Shown one piece after another: positions 21,721 to 28,652 of a stretch of DNA of 32,327 bases (position 1 is its first letter; every line of letters starts with the position of its first letter). The stretch covers positions 1-32,327 of the forward strand of contig CAZAQL010000015.1 of assembly GCA_964487295.1 (NCBI GenBank). Reading direction: 5' to 3'. The notes beneath the pieces were generated by a model, which saw only the letters and a list, made by a program, of their open reading frames with translations, searched no databases and was not told the origin of the DNA. The position numbers and the translations under genes were made by a program. Origin of the DNA: JAPEKQ01 sp964487295. Its GTDB lineage: Bacteria; Joyebacterota; Joyebacteria; Joyebacterales; Joyebacteraceae.

Positions 21721-24700
21721 GTCCGGTCCTCTTCATCGCCGTCCCGCTGGGCGCGGCCTTCCTGCTCCCGGTCCTTCACCGATCGGGTGAGCGCTCCGCG
21801 CGCTGGCTGGCCGGGCTGACCCTCGCCTTCGTGCTCGGAGGGGTCGCGGCGTGGTTCCCCGCGCTTCGCGGAGGGGCAACGCTCTCACTGACGACGGGCG
21901 GATGGCCCGCGCCGTTCGGCATCGCGCTCAGGTTCGGGTTCTCCGAGGCGGTCCTCATCGCCCTCGCGGCCGCGACGGCGCTCGGGTCGTTCGGAGCCGT
22001 ATCCGCGCGCGCCGGGAGAGAGGGTGCGGGGAGCGGGCGGGGGCTCGTGCTCGTGCTGCTCATGGTCGTCGGCGCCAACGGCCTCATCATGACGCGCGAC
22101 CTCTTCAACACGTTCGTGTTCCTTGAGATCGTCTCGATCGCGACGTACGCGCTCGCCGCGACGGGCGAGGAGTCGCGTGGGCTCGAGGCCGGCTTCAAGT
22201 ACATGTTCCTCGGAGCCGTCGCTTCGGCCTTCATCCTCATCGGGATCGCCATGCTCTACCGGGTCACCGGCACGCTGAGCATCGACGCGGTGGCGGAGTC
22301 GCTCGCCGAGGCCGCGCGCGCGCCGGCGGCGCCCGTACTGGGCGCCGTGATGCTGTTCCTCTTCGCGGGGCTCCTCGTCGAGCTCAAGGTCTTCCCCCTG
22401 AACGGTCCGGCCATCGACCTCTACGACGGGGTCCATCCCGCCGTGATGGCGCTGACGGTGGGGACCGCCGTCAATGCGTCCGTCTACGCCTTCTGGAAGC
22501 TCATGCCTGTCTTCGCCGCGGTCGACATGACGCAGCTTCTCGTTGTGACCGGCGCGGCGACGTTCGTGCTGTCGAACCTCTTCGCCCTGAGGCAGCGGCG
22601 TGTGCGTCGCATGCTCGGCTACTCGACCTCCGCGCAGATGGGCCTCATCGTCATGCTGCTGCCGCTCGCGCATGCCGGACACGTGCCCGCGTCGGCCGTC
22701 GGACTCCTGCTCGTCAGCCATGCGGTGGCCAAGGCGGGCCTCCTGTGGTTCGCGGGTGCTGGGGGAGAGCGCATCGAGGACTGGCGCGGCGCGCTCGCGG
22801 GTTCGCCCGGAGCGAAGCTGACGCTCGCGGCCCTCGTCCTCACGATCGTCGGCATGCCCCCGTTCCCGGGTTTCTGGGCCAAGTGGGACGCGCTCGTCGC
22901 GCTCGCCCGCGGACCGTACGCGTGGTGGATCGTCCCGGTGCTCGTCGGGTCGCTCCTCGAGTTCATCTACTACTTCCGCTGGGTGAGGATGGCCGGGGAG
23001 CCGGCGCAGACGGACGCGGACAACGCGCCCATCGAGGGGCTCGTGCCGTCCCACGTGTTCGCGCTCGCGGTGACGGCGGCAGGGATCGCGCTCTCGGCGC
23101 GACTCGCCACCTCGTCGACGGACGCGGTCCTCATGCTCGCGGGTGCGGGGCTGGCGCTTCTCATCGCCGGACGGCTCCCGGGAAGGTTTCTCCAGACCCT
23201 CTCGCTGGCCGTGCTGGGGGGCGCGTCCTGGCTGCTGTACGAGGCGGGACGCCTGACGCCCGTGTCGATGACCGGGTTCTTCATGCTCGTCGTGCTCATC
23301 GGGGCGTTCGCGGTCATGCTCGCCGGCATCGGGATCCCTCCCGGGCGTCGGCGCTATCACGGCCTGTTCCTCCTCCTGGTCTCGTCGCTCGTGCTTCTCG
23401 TGGACGCGAGAAGCCCGCTCGGTTTCTTCGCCGGATGGGAGCTCATGACGTGGACGTCGTACCTGCTCGTCGCCGAGGGAGACCGGAGCGCGAGGCCCGC
23501 GTACCGCTACATGCTCTTCTCCGGCGCCGCCGGGTTCCTCGTGTTCGGCGGGCTGCTCGTCGCCATGGGCGGGGGCGTCTCAACGATCGGGGACTTCGCC
23601 CGGCTCACGGGTCCTCACGCGCTCTGGACGGCGCTCCTTCTCGGGGCCGGATTCGCGGTCAAGGCCGCGTCGGCGGGCGCGCACGTCTGGGCGCCGGACG
23701 CGTACGCCGAATCCCCGGACCTGCTCTCGGCGTTCCTGTCGGGCGTCGTCTCGAAGATGCCGCTCTTCGGCATCGTGCTCTTCGGAGCGAGGCTCGTCGC
23801 GGGCGGCGATCCGCTGGTCGTCGGCGGCGCCTACGGTCCGGGCTACGCGCTCGCATGGCTGGGCGCGATCACGGCCATCGGTATGACGCTCTACGCGGCG
23901 CTTCAGGAGGACGCGAAGCGCCTGCTGGCGTACTCCTCGGTCGGGCAGATAGGCTACGCCATCGTCGGGTTCGCGTTGATGTCGCCGCTCGGTTGGACGG
24001 CGGCGCTCTACCACGCGATCAACCACCTGCTCATCAAGCTGCTTCTCTTCCTGTCGATCGCGGCGGTCATCCACCGGACGGGCACGCGCAACATGTACGA
24101 GACCGGCGGGCTCATCAAGAGGATGCCGGCGCAGTACATCGCGGTTCTCATCGGGATCATCGCGCTCTCGGGCGTGCCGCCCCTCTCGGGCTTCGCCGGG
24201 AAATGGCTCATCTACAACGCTCTCATGGAGCAGGGGTGGTACTTCATCACGGGCGTTCTCATGTTCGCGTCGGTCATCGCGTTCCTCTACCTCTTCCGCC
24301 TGATCAACACGATCTTCCTGGGGCAGCTCAAGCCCGAGCACCGGGAGGTACGCGAGGCGCCGTTCCCCTTCGTGGCCGCTCAGGCCGTCCTCGTCCTCGC
24401 GATCATGGGGCTGTCGATGTTCCCGGACGCGCTTCTCAAGGTCGTGACAGTCATGATCTTCCCGTTCTTCAAGGCGCAGGGCGTGCACTTCGCGCGCGAC
24501 GGGAGCCTGCTCGCCGAACTCGGATATCTGAACGCCTTCGGGGTCATGTCGATGGTGATGGGGCTCTTCGCCATCTTCTTCGCGTGGGTTCTCTTCCTGG
24601 GTCCGAGGACGAGCAAGGTCCGGCAGCTCGACATCGTAACGGCTGCCGAGGAGCCGCCGCCGCCCGAGGAGATCCACTACGCGTACGATTTCTACCGTCC

Positions 24701-24893
24701 GTACAAGCGCGCCTTCGCGCCCGTGCTCCGGGTCTCCGCCGAGCGCGGGTGGCGCCGGGCGATGAACGCGCTCGGCGCGGTCGCGGACTACGGGCGACGG
24801 TTCTACACGGGAGACGCACAGACCTATCTGCTCTACGCGGTGGCGTTCCTGGTCATCGCGGCGGCCGCGATGCTCGCGGGCGTGGCCGGATAG
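21717..24893 (+). CDS. Fused double antiporter-like pump (MnhD/MbxH-MbxH' fusion)
   Basis: A 1058-residue membrane protein made of two complete MrpD/NuoN-type antiporter domains. The first (about 1-510) has Glu137 in FVFLEIVSIATYALAATG, Lys224 in VELKVFPLNGPAIDLYDGVHP, and Lys389 in PFPGFWAKWDALV. The second (about 515-980) has Glu575 in FFAGWELMTWTSYLLVAEG, Lys649 in GFAVKAASAGAHVWAPDAYAESP, and Lys829 in PPLSGFAGKWLIYNAL. These are the residues that drive proton or sodium movement in this family, so both pumps look functional. A cytosolic loop and a final helix close the protein. In archaeal MBS and in complex I the two pumps are separate polypeptides. The GTG at 21717 (GAGGGA 9 nt upstream, GTGA overlap with mnhC) was chosen; a longer frame to 21246 overlaps two genes and is not credible. 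Confidence 0.9.
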   Translation: MSPVLFIAVPLGAAFLLPVLHRSGERSARWLAGLTLAFVLGGVAAWFPALRGGATLSLTTGGWPAPFGIALRFGFSEAVLIALAAATALGSFGAVSARAGREGAGSGRGLVLVLLMVVGANGLIMTRDLFNTFVFLEIVSIATYALAATGEESRGLEAGFKYMFLGAVASAFILIGIAMLYRVTGTLSIDAVAESLAEAARAPAAPVLGAVMLFLFAGLLVELKVFPLNGPAIDLYDGVHPAVMALTVGTAVNASVYAFWKLMPVFAAVDMTQLLVVTGAATFVLSNLFALRQRRVRRMLGYSTSAQMGLIVMLLPLAHAGHVPASAVGLLLVSHAVAKAGLLWFAGAGGERIEDWRGALAGSPGAKLTLAALVLTIVGMPPFPGFWAKWDALVALARGPYAWWIVPVLVGSLLEFIYYFRWVRMAGEPAQTDADNAPIEGLVPSHVFALAVTAAGIALSARLATSSTDAVLMLAGAGLALLIAGRLPGRFLQTLSLAVLGGASWLLYEAGRLTPVSMTGFFMLVVLIGAFAVMLAGIGIPPGRRRYHGLFLLLVSSLVLLVDARSPLGFFAGWELMTWTSYLLVAEGDRSARPAYRYMLFSGAAGFLVFGGLLVAMGGGVSTIGDFARLTGPHALWTALLLGAGFAVKAASAGAHVWAPDAYAESPDLLSAFLSGVVSKMPLFGIVLFGARLVAGGDPLVVGGAYGPGYALAWLGAITAIGMTLYAALQEDAKRLLAYSSVGQIGYAIVGFALMSPLGWTAALYHAINHLLIKLLLFLSIAAVIHRTGTRNMYETGGLIKRMPAQYIAVLIGIIALSGVPPLSGFAGKWLIYNALMEQGWYFITGVLMFASVIAFLYLFRLINTIFLGQLKPEHREVREAPFPFVAAQAVLVLAIMGLSMFPDALLKVVTVMIFPFFKAQGVHFARDGSLLAELGYLNAFGVMSMVMGLFAIFFAWVLFLGPRTSKVRQLDIVTAAEEPPPPEEIHYAYDFYRPYKRAFAPVLRVSAERGWRRAMNALGAVADYGRRFYTGDAQTYLLYAVAFLVIAAAAMLAGVAG

Positions 24894-24975
24894 GAGAGGG
24901 CTGGGTCCGCGCGCGGCGGACCTCGGGTTCGGCCACGCCGGGGGAAGGCGTGCGGCCGCACAGGGAAGAAGGACG

Positions 24976-25917
24976 ATGCAGGCGGTTCTGAATCTCGACA
25001 TAGGCACCATCGGACTCAGCGTGCTCTCGGTGATCGGTGGCATCGCGTACGGGCTTCTGATCGGCGGCGTCATCCGGAAGGTGATGGCGCGGATCCAGAG
25101 TCGCATTGGTCCGCCCGTCTGGCAGCCGTATCTCGACGTCCTCAAGCAGTTCTTCCTGCGGACCTCGGTCCGCCATGGCATGATGTTCTACCTGGCGCCG
25201 GTGTTCAGGACGGTCGGCGGCATCGGCCTCTATCTTCTCATTCCGATCGTCGCGGGCGTTCCGGGCCTCGAGGGGTTCTCGTTCAACGGCGATGTGCTGC
25301 TCGTCATCTACTTCATGTTCTTCGGATGTCTCGGCATGGCGCTCGGCGCCGGCGAGAGCGGCCACCCGCACGCCATCATCGCCGTCTCGCGCGGGCTCTC
25401 GCAGATGTCGTCGTACGAACTCCCGTTCTCGCTCGCCCTCATCGCGCTCGTGGCTCAGGCGGGGACCTTCTCGATCTCGGGCATCGTCGAGGCGCAGGCG
25501 GGCGGCGTCGGGAACTGGTACCTGTTCGTCAACCCCATCGCGGCGGTCGCCGCGTTCATCTCGTTCCTCGGGATGCAGATGTACTCGCCGTTCGACGTTG
25601 TGCTCGCGCCCCAGGAGATCCCGATCGGTCCGCCGACCGAGTACAACAGCACGTTCCTGGGACTGATGATGTCGGGCCGGGCGATCTTCGGCGTGGCGAA
25701 GTCGGCGCTCTTCATGAACCTGTTCCTCGGCGGGGCCACGAGCATCCCCGAGGCGATGATCAAGATCTTCCTGGTCTACATGTGGGCCGTGTTCGTCGGC
25801 GCCGTGTTCCCGAGGTTCCGCGTGGAGCAGTCCGTGCGGTTCTTCCTCGGCTGGCCGATGTGGATCGGGCTTGCGGGGATCGCGTTCGCGATGCTCGTCA
25901 AGTCGATCGGTAAGTAG
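24976..25917 (+). CDS. nuoH: NuoH-like membrane subunit (MbxM position)
   Basis: A 313-residue subunit of the NuoH/HyfC family that joins the membrane arm to the soluble arm. It has about eight helices. The family signature MARIQSRIGPPVWQPYLDVLKQF is near the N-terminus, a Glu-rich loop GAGESGHPHAIIAVSRGLSQMSSYELPFSLAL in the middle, and APQEIPIGPPTEYNS later. In complex I these loops form the entry to the quinone chamber; in MBH and MBS they relay conformational change to the pumps. AAGGA lies 3 nt before the ATG. The 82-nt gap before it contains two GC hairpins, but no promoter is evident, so it likely belongs to the same transcript. Confidence 0.92.
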   Translation: MQAVLNLDIGTIGLSVLSVIGGIAYGLLIGGVIRKVMARIQSRIGPPVWQPYLDVLKQFFLRTSVRHGMMFYLAPVFRTVGGIGLYLLIPIVAGVPGLEGFSFNGDVLLVIYFMFFGCLGMALGAGESGHPHAIIAVSRGLSQMSSYELPFSLALIALVAQAGTFSISGIVEAQAGGVGNWYLFVNPIAAVAAFISFLGMQMYSPFDVVLAPQEIPIGPPTEYNSTFLGLMMSGRAIFGVAKSALFMNLFLGGATSIPEAMIKIFLVYMWAVFVGAVFPRFRVEQSVRFFLGWPMWIGLAGIAFAMLVKSIGK

Positions 25918-25947
25918 AGTGACCGGGTCTCGGTGAGCCGGACCGCC

Positions 25948-26058
25948 ATGGAGCGGAGAGAGGCCGGGGGCGGCGGGGCGGCGAAGCGGAGAGCGGCGAG
26001 GAAGGCCATGGCCGCCGGCAGGCGGCGGCGGAAAGAAGAGCAGGAGACACGCTCGTGA
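25948..26058 (+). CDS. Possible small basic protein between the NuoH- and NuoB-like genes
   Basis: An ORF of 36 codons (41 if a GTG at 25933 is used) whose TGA overlaps the GTG of the next gene (GTGA), the same coupling seen elsewhere in the operon. The predicted peptide is very basic (Arg/Lys clusters) and Gly/Ala-rich, with no hydrophobic segment. It lacks a clear ribosome binding site and resembles no subunit I know. The frame is also that of the nuoH-like gene beyond its stop, so it could be decayed coding DNA or a mere coupling leader. I list it because it fills the otherwise empty 137-nt gap. Confidence 0.25.
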   Translation: MERREAGGGGAAKRRAARKAMAAGRRRRKEEQETRS

Positions 26059-26741
26059 AGGACGAGAGGATCAGACGCAGGCCGGAGAGCACCGAGCCGG
26101 CGCCGCCGGACGTTCTCAAGGACCGTCCGTACGAGCCGGTGCCGGCGCCGCCCGTGCGCGAGGTGGATCCGTACTGCCACCTCGGCGCCGACGCGGTCCA
26201 GCAGCCGCTCGAATACAGGGAGGCTCTGGCGACCATCAAGAACTGGTGCCGCGCCAACTCGCTGTGGGTGATGGCATACGGCACGGGCTGCGGCGCGATC
26301 GAGCTCAGGCCGCTCATGACGAGCCGGTTCGACATGGCCCGGTTCGGCATGGCGCCCCGGCCGACCCCGCGGCAGTCGAACGTCCTCATCATCGGCGGCT
26401 ACCTCTCGCTCAAGACTCTCAAGCGCGTCATCCGGGCCTACGAGCAGATGCCGTCGCCCAAGTGGGTCGTCGGGCTCGGGTCATGCACGATCAACGGCGG
26501 GATGTACTGGGACTCGTACTACACGATCAACAAGCTCGACCTGTACCTTCCGGTCGACGTCTACATCTCCGGCTGCATGCCGCGTCCAGAGGCGCTCATC
26601 GCCGGTTTCCAGGAGCTCATGCGGAGGATCAAGCGGGGCGAGGCGAACGGCTGGAACGAGTACCTGACGAACATCGAGCGGTACAAGGAGAACCAGAAGC
26701 GCGTCATCGGCGACTGGCGGATGCCCGAGTACAACTGGTAG
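26055..26741 (+). CDS. nuoB: NuoB-like Fe-S subunit with three-Cys proximal cluster (MbxJ position)
   Basis: A 228-residue cytosolic-face subunit holding the Fe-S cluster nearest the active site. Family motifs are clear: FDMARFGMAPRPTPRQSNVLIIGGYLSLK, QMPSPKWVVGLGSCTINGGMYWDSY, and LPVDVYISGCMPRPEALI. Cluster ligands are Cys79, Cys144 and Cys174. Complex I has a tandem Cys-Cys at the first site; here it is Cys79-Gly80 (TGCGAIE), and the CxxC of hydrogenase small subunits is absent too. A cluster with only three Cys ligands is what I recall for the site-differentiated cluster of archaeal MBS, thought to bind sulfane sulfur directly. A 45-residue Pro/Arg-rich N-terminal extension precedes the core. 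The start is GTG with AGGAG 8 nt upstream. Confidence 0.92.
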   Translation: MKDERIRRRPESTEPAPPDVLKDRPYEPVPAPPVREVDPYCHLGADAVQQPLEYREALATIKNWCRANSLWVMAYGTGCGAIELRPLMTSRFDMARFGMAPRPTPRQSNVLIIGGYLSLKTLKRVIRAYEQMPSPKWVVGLGSCTINGGMYWDSYYTINKLDLYLPVDVYISGCMPRPEALIAGFQELMRRIKRGEANGWNEYLTNIERYKENQKRVIGDWRMPEYNW

Positions 26742-26804
26742 GTCCGTCCGGCTGCGCCGGCGTCCCGAGGTGTTGCCGAAACGCCCCGGCGGCGAGAGCC
26801 GACC

Positions 26805-26875
26805 GCGAGACGCGAGACGCGAGACGCGAGACACGAGACACGAGACACGAGACACGAGACACGAGACACGGAGAC
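26805..26875 (+). repeat. 7-bp tandem repeat at the NuoC-like gene start
   Basis: Four GCGAGAC units are followed by five ACGAGAC units and one 8-nt variant (ACGGAGAC) that supplies the GGAG ribosome binding site, ending 3 nt before the ATG at 26879. The array is non-coding and lies inside the operon, 63 nt after the NuoB-like stop. Confidence 0.95.
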
Positions 26876-26878
26876 ACC

Positions 26879-27529
26879 ATGGGGTCGAACGGCTGGATGA
26901 CACAGGAGACGGTCGGCAAGGCGGGACTCGCCTCGAGGCTCGAGGCGCTTCGGGCGGACGGCTACGTCCAGCTGACGCTGCTGACGGCGACCGACTGGCT
27001 CGAGGAAGGGGAGTTCGAGGTGAGCTACATCCTCACCGACCCCCACGGTCGCCGGACGGTCATCCTCGGGTGCCGCGTTCCGCGGGAGGCGCCCGAGCTG
27101 CCGACGGTCTCGAGCATCTGGCCCGCGGCCGTGACCTACGAACAGGAACTGAACGAGATGTTCGGCATCCGCTTCCCGGGGAGTCCCCGGCAGGGGGTCC
27201 CGTTCATTCTCGAGGGCTGGAAGGACATCCCCCCGATGCGTCGCGACTTCGACACGCTCGAGTACTCGGTCGAGCACTACGAGGACCGTCCCGGGCGCGA
27301 GAGCATCGACACGAGGCGGTACGTGGGGCGGGTGAGCGCCGAGAGGGGCTACACCGGGGCGTGGAGCGGGAGACCGGACGAGGGCCGGAAGCGGCATCTC
27401 GACGGCCCCCGCGTGACCCCGAGCGTTCCGTCGTCCTCGGCCACTGAGGTCACGGCGGACGGAGCGGCGCGGGGCGCGAAGAGCGAGGGGTCGGGCGCCG
27501 CCGCCGGCGGAGACGAGAGCGATGAGTAG
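26879..27529 (+). CDS. nuoC: NuoC-like subunit (MbxK position)
   Basis: A 216-residue soluble subunit. The NuoC core is seen in VSYILTDPHGRRTVILGCRVPREAPELPTVSSIWPAAVTYEQELNEMFGIRFPGSP, containing the family's E-x5-MFGI motif, followed by RQGVPFILEGWKDIPPMRRDF. It lacks metal-binding cysteines, as usual, and packs against the NuoD-like subunit. The last 55 residues are a low-complexity Ser/Ala/Gly/Glu tail. GGAG lies 5 nt before the ATG, immediately after a heptamer repeat array. The gene overlaps the next one by 8 nt. Confidence 0.9.
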   Translation: MGSNGWMTQETVGKAGLASRLEALRADGYVQLTLLTATDWLEEGEFEVSYILTDPHGRRTVILGCRVPREAPELPTVSSIWPAAVTYEQELNEMFGIRFPGSPRQGVPFILEGWKDIPPMRRDFDTLEYSVEHYEDRPGRESIDTRRYVGRVSAERGYTGAWSGRPDEGRKRHLDGPRVTPSVPSSSATEVTADGAARGAKSEGSGAAAGGDESDE

Positions 27530-28649
27530 GGAACGCGACATGACCAGGGAGACGAGGCTCTGGTTCGGGCCCCAGCACCCGGGCGTCACGGGCAACATGT
27601 CCGTCGAGGTCTGGGTCTCCGGCGACACGATCCAGCGCGGGATCACTCACGTCGGTTACCTCCACCGCGGCTTCGAGAAGCTCATGGAGCGCCGGACGTT
27701 CATCCAGTCGTTCCCGATCGTCTGCCGCATCTGCGTGCCCGAGCCCGACACGAACGAGTACCTGCTCGCGAAGGGAGTCGAGCGTGTGGCGGGCATCGAG
27801 GACGATGTCCCCGAGAAGGCGCGGTGGCTCAGGACGCTCACGCTCGAGATGGCGAGGCTGGCGGCGACACTGATGGTCCTCGGCGGCCACGTCGGATCGA
27901 TGGGCCTTGGTCCGGTACCGCAGTGGATGATGACGCTCCGCGACTACGTGCTCGACAGCTTCGAGGAGCTCTCCGGGCACCGCATCTACCATATGTACAT
28001 CGTCTACGGCGGCGTTCGTCGCGACCTGCCCGAGGGGTTCGAGGGACGACTCGAGAAGGCGCTCGGGGCCATCGAGGAGCGACTCCCGTGGATCGACCGC
28101 CTGATGTTCGAGAACGCGGTCTTCCGGAAGCGCTCCGTCGGTATCGGCTACGTACCGCCCGAGTGGGTTGACGAGATGGCGCTCTCCGGTCCCATCGTCC
28201 GCGCGATGGGGATCCCGCGCGACGTCCGTAAGGACTACCCGTACGAGGTCTATCCGGAACTCGACTTCGACGTCATCACCGAGGAGGGCTCCGACATCTT
28301 CGCCCGGGCGCGTGTCAGGAGGCGCGAGATCGAGCAGTCGATCATGCTCATCCGGCAGATGCTCGCGCGGATGCCGAAGGACGGTCCGTTCTGCCTCACG
28401 ATGCCCAGTCTCATGCACTGGCGCGTCCCGAAGGGGCAGACCTACGTCCGCGCCGAGGCGAGCCGTGGTGAGATGGGGTACTTCGTCGTGACGGACGGGT
28501 CCGACAAGCTCCGCCGCGTCAACGTCAGGGGCCCGTCGTACGTCCACGGCGTGAGCCTGCTCGAGCGGATGCTCCCGGGGACGAACATCTCGGACCTCAG
28601 CTCGACCATGGTGTCGCTCCAGACCTGTCCGCCCGAGATCGAGAGGTAG
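27522..28649 (+). CDS. nuoD: NuoD/hydrogenase-large-subunit-like protein (MbxL position)
   Basis: A 375-residue catalytic-type subunit. WFGPQHPGVTGNMSVEVWVSGD and ITHVGYLHRGFEKLMERRTFIQ open the NuoD family core; the conserved quinone-chamber His is kept (LHRG). At the site that holds NiFe in hydrogenases there is Cys68-x-x-Cys71 (VCRICVPEPDTNEY), which complex I lacks, and at the C-terminus Cys369-x-x-Glu372 (LQTCPPEIER) where hydrogenases have CxxC. Thus three of four NiFe ligands remain and classical hydrogenase activity is unlikely. The protein ends three residues after Glu372, with no maturation-peptide extension. An alternative ATG at 27540 would remove six residues. The pattern fits an MBS-type enzyme better than complex I or hydrogenase. 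Confidence 0.92.
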   Translation: MSRERDMTRETRLWFGPQHPGVTGNMSVEVWVSGDTIQRGITHVGYLHRGFEKLMERRTFIQSFPIVCRICVPEPDTNEYLLAKGVERVAGIEDDVPEKARWLRTLTLEMARLAATLMVLGGHVGSMGLGPVPQWMMTLRDYVLDSFEELSGHRIYHMYIVYGGVRRDLPEGFEGRLEKALGAIEERLPWIDRLMFENAVFRKRSVGIGYVPPEWVDEMALSGPIVRAMGIPRDVRKDYPYEVYPELDFDVITEEGSDIFARARVRRREIEQSIMLIRQMLARMPKDGPFCLTMPSLMHWRVPKGQTYVRAEASRGEMGYFVVTDGSDKLRRVNVRGPSYVHGVSLLERMLPGTNISDLSSTMVSLQTCPPEIER

Positions 28650-28652
28650 GAG

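Noticed and set aside
26805..26875. CRISPR-like array
   Set aside because: Units are only 7 bp and directly adjacent, with no spacers; it is a simple tandem repeat.
26055..28649. Hydrogen-evolving NiFe hydrogenase (MBH or Ech)
   Set aside because: The C-terminal CxxC of the large subunit is C-x-x-E, the small subunit lacks the CxxC of hydrogenases, and there is no C-terminal maturation peptide or hyp gene.
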